DNA of 64,000 bases from NCBI GenBank assembly GCA_012295275.1, contig CM022679.1, positions 7,227,669-7,291,668 on the forward strand. The letters run 5' to 3'. Positions 33,154 through 46,131 of the stretch are shown here, one piece after another. The stretch comes from Chrysomallon squamiferum (taxonomy: Eukaryota; Mollusca; Gastropoda; Neomphalida; Peltospiridae). The translations under genes and the position numbers were made by a program. Within the stretch, counting starts at the first letter, position 1. Each line of letters begins with the position of its first letter. A model generated the notes under the pieces. The model made no database searches. It was given only the letters and a program-made list of their open reading frames with translations, and was not told the origin of the DNA.

Positions 33154-34590
33154 GGTGATTATATAATACAAAATCGGATACAAGTATATATGTGTATGTT
33201 TGTTAATTCATCAACTAAATCGATTCAGTTAACAGGACATTTGCAAACATATATTATTTATACATATGTTAACGTAAATGTATGCATTATCAAAGCTCAT
33301 TTTAATCTTGTTCAACAGGTTTTTACATCAAGTTTCAATTGTATTTTATATTTAAAATTATATATTCAGCTTTCAGTTTTATTACATATTCCATTGTGCA
33401 AATGACAGAAATATACTTTCATATAATACATATAAAATAAGTCCTGATATATATATATATAATTTTTGATATAAACATATGAGTTATAGATTTTTAGATA
33501 AAGGTTGTTATTACTTCATGGTTCTTCTAACATACATCTTTTGGAAAACTAATACTTTTTCAGAATAATACTTACATACTGTTGGAAAATAATTTTGACT
33601 TTTAAAAAGAAAATACGCTGAAAATTAGAAATCATTTGAAAGGTATAAAGAGATTAGAAAACTGATTATGTGATATTTCTTTAAAGAATTATTAAAAGGA
33701 ATGATTTTCACAACATTGAAAAAGCAAACTGCTATAATTTGACAGTTGTTCTGTTTTTCATCCAGACAGCATTCATATTAGAAGATGCTCTATCGAAGGA
33801 TATAAAAATCTATAAAACCTTTCCATTTTGTTTTATTAATATATCTTGCAGTTAACTCGCACGCACGCACTCACACAAACACACATATAGTCAATTTTCC
33901 TAAGAAACATTTCTAAATTTGGTTAAATATATTTTCTCAGTGTGAGATTACTTTTTTAAAAGTATAATGAAATCAAATAAAAACACAAACACTTTATATT
34001 TGAGTGCCAGTTAACACATTTTTACACATAATACAGTTATATTTGTATCATTTAAAAGATTTTATTTATAGTTTATTAATAACTAAAATTCAAAATGTTT
34101 CTCTTTTCGATACGTACTTTTATAAAACCTATCATCACTGAATGAATGTATAGACTATGAGTCACTGAAGACATTAAAACTTTCTTTAGAAGACTTTCGG
34201 TCAAGGGGGTTGTCTTATTTCTTTTATTGTTGTTACTTTTGATTGTGACCGCTAACTTCAGTATAACTGATGTTCTATAAAGTGAAATTTATCTTACGTT
34301 TGGCAATGTAAAATTATTTAAAGATCACAATATATCTGAAAATGATTACGTATGTGAATAACAGTGTAAAATTTGGATAACTGGCAGTTGAGAAAGACTA
34401 AAAGTGTTATTTATTCTGAAATCAGAAGAACACGGTTGCTTAATTTTTTCTTTTTCATTGTTGATTTATTGATTTATTTTAATTTCATTAGAATTAATTT
34501 TATATCTGTACTTATATGGGTAGTTGAGGAATTTTTCAAGATTGATGAACTTTTCAATACTTTTATACTTATAAAATTTTTTATTTAAAA
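33054..34590. repeat. Inverted copy of the copy 1 5'-flank block
   Basis: Read on the plus strand it runs as the reverse complement of about 21.2 down to 19.6 kb. Shared landmarks include the AAAT run (33116-33153), 'ccattgtgcaaatgacagaaatata', 'catggttcttctaacatacatcttttgga', 'taagaaacatttcta' and 'cagtataactgatgttctataaagtg'. It ends directly at exon A of pseudogene copy 3. No gene lies inside. Confidence 0.75.
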
Positions 34591-35880
34591 ATGTGGAGTC
34601 GTAGAAGATTAGCATTTCCCGTCCATGTCTTCCAATTCCTACTGCTGATACTTGAAATACTGCTGACACATCAACAGTCGATGGTTTATCATGATTACTG
34701 TGTCATTGGAACTGGACCTGCTGGTGTACAGATGGGCTACTTCCTCCACAGAGCTGGCAGAGACTATGTTGTGTTTGAAAAAGAAACCATCACAGGTATT
34801 GTTTTCCTTTATGTACTTTTTAAATATATCTTTATTTAGATAAATTTCTGTATTAATCTAGTTTTTACAGAATCATTTATTTTATATAAGCCTTTAGGAC
34901 CCACAACGAGAGTTATAGCTTCGAAAACAAAAAATCATCCACCTTGCCGAATAAGTATTTTACGAAAATCCATGCAAAAGCAGACTGTCAATATTGTTTT
35001 TTCCCTTATAATCATTTAAAACATTTCGAAAATACGACTTTCTTATTATATATATATTTCATATTCTATGTCCTTGCCTATACCATTTATTTGAATTTAT
35101 ATCTTAGTTTCACATTTGAGCTGATAGCTGAATTTGTAAGACAAATAATTACAATTACAAACTTATTTATAGCTCATTATCCGTTTAATCCATTTATGTT
35201 GCAAACAGTTAATATGCCTTCTAGTTTCTAGCGAAACTCAGGAATTTGAATATTTTGAAGAATTTCCCATCTACCTGATACACAAATTTCCCAAAATGAC
35301 AGGTCGACCTGCAGATCGCATTATAGTTCTCAACATGCAGTATGGAACTAACTTTTCTAGACCTGGTAATCTTCCGTTTTCATCGAGCTACATGTGTTTC
35401 AGGAGATGCCCACAATTCTAACTTTCTCCATCCAGTTCTTTATTACTACAGAAAATTACCATCAGGTTTTTTATTGTTTTGTAAATAGGTTCATTTATAT
35501 GTATGAAAGTATGTATGATGTATGTATGTATGTATGTATGTATGCATGTATATGTATATGTCTATATATATATATATATATATATATACTATACTCTTTT
35601 ATTTACAGAACAAATGATAAACTCTCGCAAAAGTAATGAAATCCTACCAAGACCAGCAGCTCTTCATCATGTAGTTGAAGATTTTCTAACGTTGGTGGGA
35701 TGTTCCAAAGAACCACATTTTGCCACTACGCAGATTTATTGAGAGAATATTGGAACTGACATGAAACAATTCTTCTCTGAATCGTGTTTACAAATGGCGA
35801 TGACCTACTTCAGTGTTCCCGTGAACTGTCAATCCCAGTTCTTGAATGGTCAAGGGTCTAACAGGAATATGAGAACACGA
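34591..35880 (+). pseudogene. FOXRED2-like copy 3: pseudogene with exons A, H and I only
   Basis: Exon A (34591-34795) is intact, with ATG, signal-like core, VIGTGPAG motif and donor. Exons B-G are absent: intron 1 sequence runs into what is intron 7 in copy 1 (about 34.97-35.23 kb is clearly similar to about 14.39-14.66 kb). Exon H (35232-35465) is 234 nt instead of 239: a net 5-base loss around 35367-35400 shifts the frame. Exon I (35609-about 35880) has an extra base near 35694 and a further insertion near 35865, and no stop in the usual place. Exon I begins EQMINSRKSNEILPRP, so it belongs to the alpha class with copy 1. The copy arose from the copy 1 side by inverted duplication plus deletion. 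Expression of a short secreted peptide from exon A is conceivable but unsupported. Confidence 0.85.
35517..35588. repeat. (TATG)n(TA)n microsatellite in copy 3
   Basis: TATG/CATG units followed by a TA run, in the remnant intron between exons H and I. Confidence 0.9.
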
Positions 35881-36359
35881 TGTTACTTTCTCTCAGGAAA
35901 AACAAATTCCCATTAAAATTATAATAATATGTTATGTTTTTTTATAGAAATAAATATAATCTTTAATTTATCTATCATACAAAAACATTGGTGGTGGAAA
36001 CAGTTTATATCGTCTTATTTTTATTTCAGCAAAGATGGATCAACAGAAACAAAACAATTATTTGTTGACATGTGGAGAAAAATAGATATTTGTCCTAAAG
36101 TGTAAATATAAACCAAATATGAAAAACAGAATTCGAATATAAGTTTTAAACGTTTAAAATTTATTTATATCATTCAAAATGCTCATATAATGTGCTTTTA
36201 ACGCCAAATATGTTTCCCAGCGCTGTAATCTTCTGGTATATCGAGATATCAGGCGAGAAACGCCGGAAGGGTAAATTAAGAATTATATACATTCATATGT
36301 CATTGTATGCATTTAATAATAATAATAAGAAGAAGAAGAAGAATAAGAAGAAAAAATAA

Positions 36360-36636
36360 CATGCTTGAAGAGGCAAATCGACATCTCACGTGTATATCCA
36401 GCAGCGACGTAAGGCAAGGAAAGATGGAGACTAACAGAACAGTCAAAGATAAAACTACCATCAGCCCAAGGAACGTTTTAAAGAAGTATGTGTGAAGAAA
36501 GAACCACCTGGAAGAAAATAGCGCAAGACAGAAAAATGTGGTAACAACATGCTATTGCTTTAGTCCGACAAAGGAGCACCTCGACTGTGCAATAACGATG
36601 ATGATGATGATGATGATGATGATGAAAGTAGAAACA

Positions 36637-36675
<39 letters not shown>

Positions 36676-36676
36676 G
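36360..36676 (+). mobile_element. Probable degenerate LINE 3' end with (GAT)n(AAT)n tail
   Basis: A plus-strand frame at about 36493-36594 reads TTWKKIAQDRKMW, a stop, then QHAIALVRQRSTSTVQ and a stop. This resembles the basic, Trp-containing C-terminus of the reverse transcriptase ORF in RTE/CR1-type LINEs as I remember them. Within a few bases of the last stop a (GAT)n run starts (about 36597-36625), then (AAT)n (36640-36675), typical of LINE 3' tails. The preceding 130 bases hold an open but unrecognised basic frame (MLEEANRHLTCISSSDVRQG...). The element is truncated and inactive; the family is not settled. Confidence 0.45.
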
Positions 36677-37354
36677 ACAGCTGAATGTATACACATATAA
36701 TAACATTAGATAAGCTACGAGATTAACTTGTGTACTGTTTAGTAAAGTTTGTATTGATCGTACCAGTACACTAAATATTATCATTAAAACCTGTTTGTTT
36801 GTTTGTTTTATATTAAAATTATAATGTGATCGGTGGCGCTTTTCAGGTCGGACCGCGACCTTTAATAAATATTTTATGTTTTATTTTTCTCACCCCTTTC
36901 TTTCCTTCTGGCCTTATATGTTAAAGGATGTCTGTATTTCTGAATAATGTCCCATAATATCCAACAAATCTTCAAGATTTTGTATATGGTTTCTGTTTTC
37001 TTTTCATATGTTTTTTAAAATTTTAATTTTTTAATTCTTTTATTTAAATGCGTTATTAAAGTGTGAATTTGATAGAGACCCAGTCTTTCCAATAATTGCG
37101 CGTTACTCTAAAATAGAGTTATTTCCCTTGGACAGTGTATTATCTTTGCACTTCACTAATGTAATATATAAGAGGTATTTCAGATAATGGTGGCTAAATA
37201 AAAGAATATTCCCTAGTTTCTGTTTACTCGAACCTGATAGCTGCTTATAATATTACTAGTACTAAGTCTCAGGTTTCGTTTCCTTCAAATATATTAAATT
37301 ACCAAGCGAATTTTTTTTTATCAATTTTACGCAGATAACAAAAGTAGAAAAGAA

Positions 37355-37358
<4 letters not shown>

Positions 37359-37401
<43 letters not shown>

Positions 37402-37427
37402 TAAATAAATAAATAAATAAATAAAAT
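37359..37427. repeat. (AAT)n(AAAT)n microsatellite
   Basis: About 14 AAT units followed by about 6 AAAT units. Confidence 0.92.
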
Positions 37428-37620
37428 AAGAGTGCTTACACATTCTGTAGTGGATGTAACTAAATATTTCCGTTAGTGGTATTAACTTTGTTGACTTAAA
37501 TGTTCTCTTTATAACAAGTAAAAAAAGTTTAATCCTTATTTATAATAATAATAAGAAGAAGAAAAAGAACATCGCCAAAGTATTAGGATTATAAGCTATT
37601 TAATACTATTATTCATTATT

Positions 37621-37651
<31 letters not shown>

Positions 37652-38457
37652 TTATTACTACTTCTACTACATTCACCAAAGCAACAGGATTATAAACTAA
37701 TAAACACTCTCTCTTGAGATTGGGGTGTGTTCTGAAAAGGGCCGTTTTGACTGTGTCCTGTTTATCCACATCCCGGATGTAAATCATGGGGTAGTGGATG
37801 TTCAATTGTTTTATTAAAAGAACCGTCAAGCTAATGTTGCTTTTTTTTTTTTTTTTTTTAATTGTCGTCCTTATATAGCCGCAACACCTACGTAAAAGAA
37901 GTTACATGGACGTTAGCGAAGAAGTTGTGTTTTTTTTCTGAAAACGTTTCCCATTAAAATCTAGTGAAACAATATCATCCTCAGATATATGCGTAAATAT
38001 AATTCTGTTCATGTACGACAATTTTCAACTTTTTCTATGATCACAATAACGTCAAAATAACTGACGATAATGTCGAAAGAAAGGTCAATTAATTTAGAAT
38101 TTATATTCTTTTGCTTTGTTTTTGTTCTGTTTAAGAGGATCCGTTTACTACAGACAGTGTTTTCAAGTTATTTAGTTATGATCAAATAATAAACAGTATA
38201 ACTTGTGTAATAATGAATTTAATAATAATAAGTACTAATTAAAGGAAATCAATAAAAAAAACCAAAACTCAACTAAATATAAACACATATGTTAAGAACA
38301 ATAGAGAAATTAATCTTGATCGGCATTCATTTACTTGTTCATTTACTTATTTTTACAAAAAGTAATTTAATTAGTTTCATTTAGGAAAATTACGTAAAAA
38401 TATATTTTATAAGAATTTTAATTTATAATGGATACAGTAAATAATCTACGATCTGAA

Positions 38458-39754
38458 CTAATGTAGATCTCGTGTTCCTGTAAGACCTTGACCATTCAAA
38501 AACTGGGATTGACAGATCATAGGAACACTGGTGTGGGTCATCGCCATTTGTAAACACGATTCAGAGAAGAATTGTCTCATGTCAGTTCCAATAATACTGT
38601 CAACAAATCTGCGTAGTGGCAAAATGTGGCTCTTTGGAGCATCCCATCTGATCAAGAAATCCTCAACCATGTGATGAACAGCTGTTGGTCTAGGTAGAAC
38701 TTCAGGACTATCGTCATTTTGTATCATTTCTTCCACTAAAATAGACATCTTTTAATATACTGTTATTCATCAATGAAATAAGAATTTTGTTTTATTTATA
38801 TATTCTATTTTTGTTATCACACACACGCAATCACATATACGTACATATTCACACACATACACACATACAGATATAAATGACCCTATTTGATTGTGAATTA
38901 AAAATCCAACCTGATGGTAATTTTTCGTAGTAATAAAGAACAGGATGGAGAAAGTTAGAATTGTGGGCATCTGCTGGATCACCAGTAGCTCGATCAGAAC
39001 GGAAGACATCATTTCCAGGTCCAGAGAAGTTAGTTCCATACTGCATGTTGAGAACTATAACACGGTCTGCAGGTCGACCTGTCATACTGGGAAATTTGTG
39101 TATCAGGTAGATGGGATATTCTTCAAAATATTCAAATTCCTGAGTGCCACTGGAATGTATAGAAAGTATATTTTTAAAATAAATGAATGGTAATAACAAT
39201 GATGACATTGGTGATCATTTTCAAATTAATGCATCACATTCAAAAATGCAAGGTTTCTGTAATATAAACAAATGTTATCTATAAAGTACTTCCATGGAAA
39301 GCATTTAAGGCTTTTCTCCCTATTATCTTTGTTCGTAGAGTTTAGATTATCATACAGATAATTTATTTAAAGACGTCTTAAAGGAATTACCATTATATTT
39401 GAAACTAACAATGTTAATTTTATCATAATTTGAAATCAGTTGTAAAAGTTTGAACTGCTGTCTTTAACACAAGAGTGTATAATATTGTTAAATAAAAATA
39501 TTTGAATAACTCACTTGATACAGTTTTACAAAGTATGTACAAATTATTAAATTAATTTCCATTTCTTTTCATTGAAAAACTTCACTAGATTCTACCAATT
39601 TGGATTGTAAATTCTAGAATATTATTAGCTAATAGATAGAGGGGTATTTTTTTTTTCTTAAAAAATTAATCTTTCACGGTAGTTTATTATCCGTAATGAC
39701 AAATTATTATTATTCCAAAAATTAGAATAGAAAATTTAAATAAAACTAGCAACA

Positions 39755-39805
<51 letters not shown>

Positions 39806-42800
39806 TTAAAAGAAACAAAAGAATTATAACAAAAGAACAGAATTTTACTGTCTTAAGACAATAACATCTCCCAGGACAGAAAACATCTGATAAATCCCAG
39901 AAGCTTCATTCATTCTTTTCAGCATGTGATTCATCAGCTGTGTATATGGAGCAGTCTTAGAAGGCCAAGGTACACCTTCATACTTGTATTCCATTATATG
40001 ATGCAAGGCCCGAGCTGTAATGTTAATAGTTAACTGTTGGTATAAACAGTTTAACATACAACTAAGCTTAAACCATTAAATCAGAACTTACTGAATTTAT
40101 TCTATCGGGGTCAATGAACCATGAAGGATGAAGGACTTTTGCTTAAATGTTTCTATGTCTGTTATTATGTATGAACTAATGTAATAATATTACCATGTTA
40201 ATCTGTATCTATATAAAAGTCTATATTAATGATTTAATAATTAATTACTTGTAACTCAATGACATTTCATTTTATATTTCACTACTTAAACAGGAATTGC
40301 TTTATATGACCTCTGTTTTATAATTATCATAAGATTGACAATAACTACCCTGTAATATATGTAATAAAATTTAACGAACATCATTTTTAGTTTAATTTCT
40401 TTGCATTATGAATCTTTTCATTTACGCTAAATGATAAAACTCATATTAATCTGTGTTGAGACTGTAGGATACTGAGTCACATAGCAAGTTATTAAAACAT
40501 TCAGTTGAAAGTTTCACATTATGTAAACATGTTAAAACACAACGCATCAGACCTGTGTATCTGAAACCTTGCACAAATCCTCCAGCAGACTTCCGGTAAT
40601 CAACACCATGTGACATAGCTCCAGCGAAATACATTCCTTTCACATTCAGTGATTGGTAGTTAAAGGCTATCAGAGGAAGTTTGTCGTCTGCATCTTTATC
40701 AGAAGCAGGAGCTGTCAAACTTTAAACAAAATAATTTGTTTTTAGATGTAAATGTTTTGCTGTTGCATAGAACTTTTTTGTATTTTACTATCTCACCAGA
40801 AAAGTTATTATACCACTTTCAAATTCGCTAATCTTAAAATTTATTGCAATAGAATTTTAATTTATATTCGACAGACATTTTTTAAAATGATAATCAACTT
40901 CTTAATATTTCTTTGTGGAGATAAAATGATTATATAATTTATTATAAAACAATTTCAGTTTACTGTGGCTTTGCATTGCAGAATCATTTCTTGTACACTT
41001 GTAGACTACAAAAAATAGAAAATATTTATTGGTCACTGATACTCTAAAGTGGACGAAAGATGTCGCTTTCTATGGGTAGGTCGTGGAATCGTTTTCTGCT
41101 TTGATGAGGTAAAACTAAATATGGATGGCATTAAAGAAATCCTCTTTTCTGAAGAAAAACAAAAAGACGAACTTCTTATTAACGAAGTATCAAAGTATGG
41201 TATGATTGAAGTTCACGATAACACAGGGGCCACAGAGAAACTTAGACAACATGCAAATTATGAACTGCCCACCGCGCACATCAAATTCCGAAATGTTCTC
41301 GTCTTGAACGGCGAGTTTGAGGAAAGCGGACTGAGTATCAGCACGATCACGACGGAATGTGTCAATAATTGGCCGCCCTAATAATTTGACCAGTTGAGAT
41401 CGTTTTTCAAAGAATTTTTCTATGATATGCTAAATATTATTTTTTACATATAATTTAATATATGTAAAATAACAATACATTTTATCACAATCAAATATTA
41501 TTTAAAATTTCCGTTAAGATCGTTTTTCCACAGTCCACATTTAAAAATTTTCAAAATGATGCATGCCCCGAATCTTTTAGCAAATTTCACTTGTGTCACA
41601 ACCGTTCCGGTGGCCCTGACACCCGCGGAACAGAATCGGCAGAGAAGAAAGAATCTAGCTTTAACCACGGATAACTGTCGGAAGTGCGATGGTAAGGTCT
41701 AGCAGTTGTAACTCGCTTTGTTCGTAGATCGATAACCGTCTGTATTTTACAGAAATAAGCTGATTCATCTTACATCCAACAGAAAAGAAGGAACAATAAA
41801 GTAATCTCACCTTGTAAATAGATCATGGCCAAATGAAAATCCTAGACAACGTATGATTTTGTCATAACCCTTTCTAAAAGGAAAATTATCTGGAGTCAGT
41901 GGTTCTGCCTTCGTGAACAATTTGCTACCGTTTCTGAAAAAGGTAGCCAATTGTGAGAGTATGTCCGCGATTCCATCAAGTGACTTTAACATGTATGAAT
42001 CCAGTACATCACTGTGCATTGCTCTGTAAAAATTGTAACTGACAATCAAGTTTGCAACCAGTTGAAATCATTCTTTACAAGTGAATAAGGTTGTTTTAAT
42101 GAGTTTTAATCAGTTGAAAATGACAATAACCAGTTGGCCATTTTAAACAGAGATAATTTGTATCAAAATTTCTCTCAAACAATTCTCTTTTAAAATTTCG
42201 GCATCATTTGGATTCCTGAAAGTACTCAGTTTAAATTAATCAGAGATAAAAGGTGCTTCTAAAATATGCTTCAGAACGAATCTTAGAAATTATTTATTTA
42301 TTTATTGTAATTCAATATGTACTGTAAAACTATAAAAGTGTTAAAGGTAGTTCGTCACACTGTATCTCTTCTTCTAATAAAATATTTTTTGAAAACATAA
42401 GTGACAGTTAATTGTGGGAAGATTTACAAATGGTAAACTGAAAAATGTGTGCATGTGCCACTCATTACTTCATCAGTAACAAAAAGCTAATAATAAATTA
42501 ATGAACACTGAAATACAGAAAAAATTATATTTGTCTCTGAAAGTGAATGTTCTTTAAATAAAACTTGATAGAAAAACAAAATTATCGTGTAGCTTTTACG
42601 AACGAATGGTACTGCTAAGAAATACAATAAAATATTTCTGTGTTATTATACGTATAATCCAAAAGATAAATAAATATCTGACCTAACATCGCCAAGATAA
42701 TGTGTTGCCCACGACAACCGGATTCTCGAAGGACCAACAATATGAATCATACTTGTTGAACCGTATATAGACTGTGCAAGTTCAAATGCTGAATCATCAT

Positions 42801-45040
42801 TTTCTAATAAGAGGAAATATATATAAGAAATATATGTGAGACATTTTAGGGGTCAAAGTATAATCAAACAAAGCAAATTTTAATAAAATATATTTCATTA
42901 GTTATTATCATACTGTTATTTTTTTCGGTTTGTCTTTTAAATTTATTTTTGCGTTATATACTTAATGTTCTTCAAACTGTGTATTTGTTTGTGTGTATAA
43001 GTGTGCAGAAATACATGAAAATTCAAACTACAAGACTTCATATTCGAGTCCACGTCTATACTAGCAACATCAAAACGTTATTTCAAGTGATAAAGATGAC
43101 CAGGTTATAACTTAATGTTCTAATTTGTTTTTTGATATTTTCTATGGACAAATCAACAATCAACAGGATATGAATCCTGCCGAACGCAGACAACTTGTTT
43201 CTGGTACATTCCTCCTCCCATCCAACATCACTAGACAAACCTAGGACGATTAATATTTTGACGATACTCTACAATCTTAGAAATCAAAAAATTCAATGTT
43301 AATTACAGTCACTGAAAAAATATATATATTAAATATTAAATAATTATACTTTAAACTTGATCAGGCACTTGTTTCACAACCGTAAATTTAAAAATATTTA
43401 AAGAAATCGAAAATAAGTGTATGTTTTCTCACGTAGTATTAGAACTGTCTTCCCTTCATAATCATCTGGATTCAGTGAAACTGTTTCATATCCCTCAGTG
43501 TATTCAATCCCTGGAATATCTAGAATCACTGGTTTTGATACCCCAGCAGCTACAACCACAGATCTAATTGTAACAATAAAAACAAGTTTGCTAGTGATTT
43601 ATAATACCACCAAGATACAGAGAAACATTCTTTTTTATTCGCTTATTTTGTTATGCATACTGACTGTACACTGTATAGCTAACTAGCAAGAGACTCATTC
43701 TTTATTCATGGTCTTGTCTCATGCTGATAGCACTCTTTTCATGTTCAGTGTGTCAGCATAAAACATACCAGGAATTAATTCTCGATTTACAAGCAAACAA
43801 ACAAACACACATTCTAATGCTATATGCTATATAACAGTTTCCTTACCATGAAAAAAAGGATTTTGGTTTAAATTTTGAAAATTAGTAAAGAAGACAGTCT
43901 TACTTGCATTTATACTCGGTTCCATTTTGATCTTTCATCGTGAAATGATGTCCATCAAGAGCCGATTCATTTTTCACTGCTGACAAGTTTGTGATTTCTG
44001 TATTAAACTGCACACTGATGTTAAGTTTTCTCTGGAAGTCATTCAAGTAGCGGACATAATCATCAGCATGTGGAAACATTTTCTTGGAATAATGTCTGAA
44101 GAGCAGACTTTCATCATCACTAATCAGCGAGTTCCAGTCATGACGTAAGTTGAATTCCTTGTTTGTCTGACCTGTGTGTCGCTTGTTGAGGTTTACTAAT
44201 TTTCTGAGCCTTGGATAACGCGTGAAGAAACTTGCTGAAATGGTAAATTCAATTCGAATTTCAATTAAATGTTTAGTAAATGTCAACTTTATGAGTGATC
44301 TACAATTTTTGGATGCAAGAGAATGTCTTATATACTAGTGGAATTATCAGAAAAGTCTGCATATCCACGACATAAAAGTAGATCTCTTGGAGGATGTCAA
44401 ATCTTCAAATATCCGCACGTTTTGCAGTTTTAGAAGGTTGTTTCCAGTTTAAAAACTAATAATTATATCTTAAAATATACTTTTCGTAATACAGAGATAA
44501 TATTCTAAATATATTAACTATTAATCCAAGTTATTGTTTTATTATTTGTTAATAAATAATAAAACGTATTAATGAAATTATGTAATTCTAAGTATCTAGG
44601 TTTGGCTATTTTCATTAGTCTTGGCGTCGTCGACCACTATATAGATCATCTAATTATCAGGATGACATGAATCAAAATCTAACTATCCGTGCACAAATTT
44701 AAGAATCGTTTTTAATCAAGTTAAACTTTAAATTAAACCTCAATAAATATAACATATTAAGACATATTTATAGATGTGATAATCTAATGTACTTACACCA
44801 CAAACGACACCATATAAAAACAGACAATACGATACCTGTGATGTTTTCTTTTTCAAAAACAACATAGTCTCTGCCAGCTCTGTGGAGGAAGTAGCCCATC
44901 TGCACACCAGCAGGTCCAGCCCCAATGACACAGTAATCATGATAAACCATCGACTGTTGATGTGTCAGCAGTATTTCAAGTATCAGCAGTAGGAATTGGA
45001 AGACATGGATGGTAAACGTCATTGTGCTACAGTTCCTCAT
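38458..45040 (-). CDS. FOXRED2-like FAD oxidoreductase, copy 4 (beta class)
   Basis: Nine exons A-I (minus): 44836-45040, 43904-44234, 43433-43563, 42683-42803, 41811-42023, 40553-40719, 39849-40014, 38911-39149, 38458-38735; 1851 nt, 616 aa, all GT-AG and in frame. The ATG at 45040 is chosen because a conserved 5'-UTR acceptor lies just upstream; an in-frame upstream ATG lies in the presumed intron. FAD motif GAGPAG at residues 40-45; exon B nearly identical to the other copies. The second motif reads QNDDSA where copy 1 has GYGNSA. Exon E has the short beta form ([20 protein letters not shown]). The exon E/F junction gives S-L-T where copies 1 and 2 give N-S-T and N-L-T, so a possible N-glycosylation site is lost. 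It ends ...TGTRDLH at an early stop, the shortest C-terminus in the cluster. Intron 5 carries an unexplained antisense ORF. Confidence 0.87.
39757..39804. repeat. (AAT)n microsatellite in intron 7 of copy 4
   Basis: About 16 AAT units close to the exon G donor. Copy 5 has (AAC)n(AAT)n at the same place (49385-49463). Confidence 0.92.
41040..41381 (+). CDS. Unrecognised 114-codon ORF nested antisense in intron 5 of copy 4
   Basis: An open frame from 41040 to the TAA at 41379-41381 with balanced, soluble, protein-like composition ([20 protein letters not shown], then [19 protein letters not shown], then [15 protein letters not shown]). The frame opens with GTG at 41049; the first in-frame ATG is at 41121 (87 codons). 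No family is recognised and no flanking exon was found, so it may be a captured exon, a transposon-derived fragment or a processed remnant. The same position in copy 5 (about 51190-51440) carries a recognisable but decayed version with stops and indels. The DNA right of it (41560-41810) is also shared with copy 5 and richer in GC than the surroundings. Confidence 0.35.
   Translation, partial: YSKVDERCRFLWVGRGIVFCFDEVKLNMDGIKEILFSEEKQKDELLINEVSKYGMIEVHDNTGATEKLRQHANYELPTAHIKFRNVLVLNGEFEESGLSISTITTECVNNWPP
41560..41810. repeat. Conserved intron 5 block shared with copy 5
   Basis: The end of intron 5 (in plus coordinates, just left of exon E) nearly matches 51725-52018 in copy 5, including 'ggtaaggtctagcagttgta', 'tcgtagatcgataaccgtct' and 'aacagaaaagaaggaacaat'. 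It is richer in GC than most intron DNA here. Confidence 0.7.
43026..43290. repeat. Conserved intron 3 block shared with copy 5
   Basis: About 265 bases nearly identical to 53585-53840 in copy 5, from 'attcgagtccacgtc' to 'tctacaatcttagaaatcaaa', including 'atcctgccgaacgcagacaa' and 'cctcctcccatccaacatca'. It is more conserved than neighbouring intron sequence. No reading frame is maintained. Confidence 0.7.
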
Positions 45041-45767
45041 TTTCTTTCTTTTTCTTACTACCTGATAAGTAAAAAATAAAATAACATAAAACATATTTAA
45101 AAATAAATCAAAGTATGAATGAAATCAGATTATTATTTATTGAAAAAATATTAAATGTAAATTATGAAATTTGAAATCTCTGGTATTAATTTCATCCGTT
45201 GTAAAAGACGTTATGACTGTCAGTGTCAGGAAACTCAAATGTATACGTATGATTGAAACAAATAAGAAAGAAAGAAAGAAATGGAATACTTTTTTAATAA
45301 TAAATGAATTACCTACACCTTCTTATAGAGACAGCAGAGCAAATATGCCCTGGAAACAACCGTGACTAAAATTACATGTAATGAAAAATATCATGTCATC
45401 ATATATTTATATTTGACCATCATATTCGTTTTACATTTCGATTACAATAATTTGACAGATTAAGCTTGCTGTTGCAATGTCTATAGATGTCTGTTCACAG
45501 AACAGAAAGCAGAAGATCTGACGTTGTGTCCCATCACACGTTAGCAAGAAGAAAAAAAGGAAAAAGGGTATGAGAGCATAGTACATAGAAGCCAGCACAC
45601 GCACACACACACACACGCGCACACACACACGTCGATAATTTCTGCTTTATAACAGTTAAACACACACTCATAATTTAAAAAGGATTTATTATTATTTTTG
45701 TTTTTTAAATATTAATTTTGTATCGTCTTCAAATCTGTCTGTAGTATCTGGCAAAATACATACAGAC

Positions 45768-45910
<143 letters not shown>

Positions 45911-46095
45911 ATTACTATTATCAGTTATTCAGGTAATTAGTATTTATATTCTTTCATGAGGGCAGGAACATTTTTATATACTGTAATATAAATATAAACA
46001 AACAAACAAACAAACAAATAAATATTCCTGGAAATGAAAAAACTGAATAACTGTTACAAAAAATGCTAATAGCTACATTACATTATAAAAGTCAA

Positions 46096-46131
<36 letters not shown>

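Larger units (their letters stand above)
35881..38457. other. Spacer between pseudogene copy 3 and copy 4
   Basis: Contains a probable LINE tail (separate entry), (AAT)n(AAAT)n at 37359-37427 and (ATC)n at 37618-37652. The right end, from about 37.70 to 38.46 kb, is the 3' flank of copy 4 and is homologous in the same orientation to about 13.02-13.77 kb beside copy 1. No other coding signal was found. Confidence 0.6.

Noticed and set aside
38945-39193. Antisense frame [20 protein letters not shown]... repeated at each exon H (also 14183, 29386, 48642, 56489)
   Set aside because: It is the complement of the conserved exon H; its conservation is explained by the sense coding exon.
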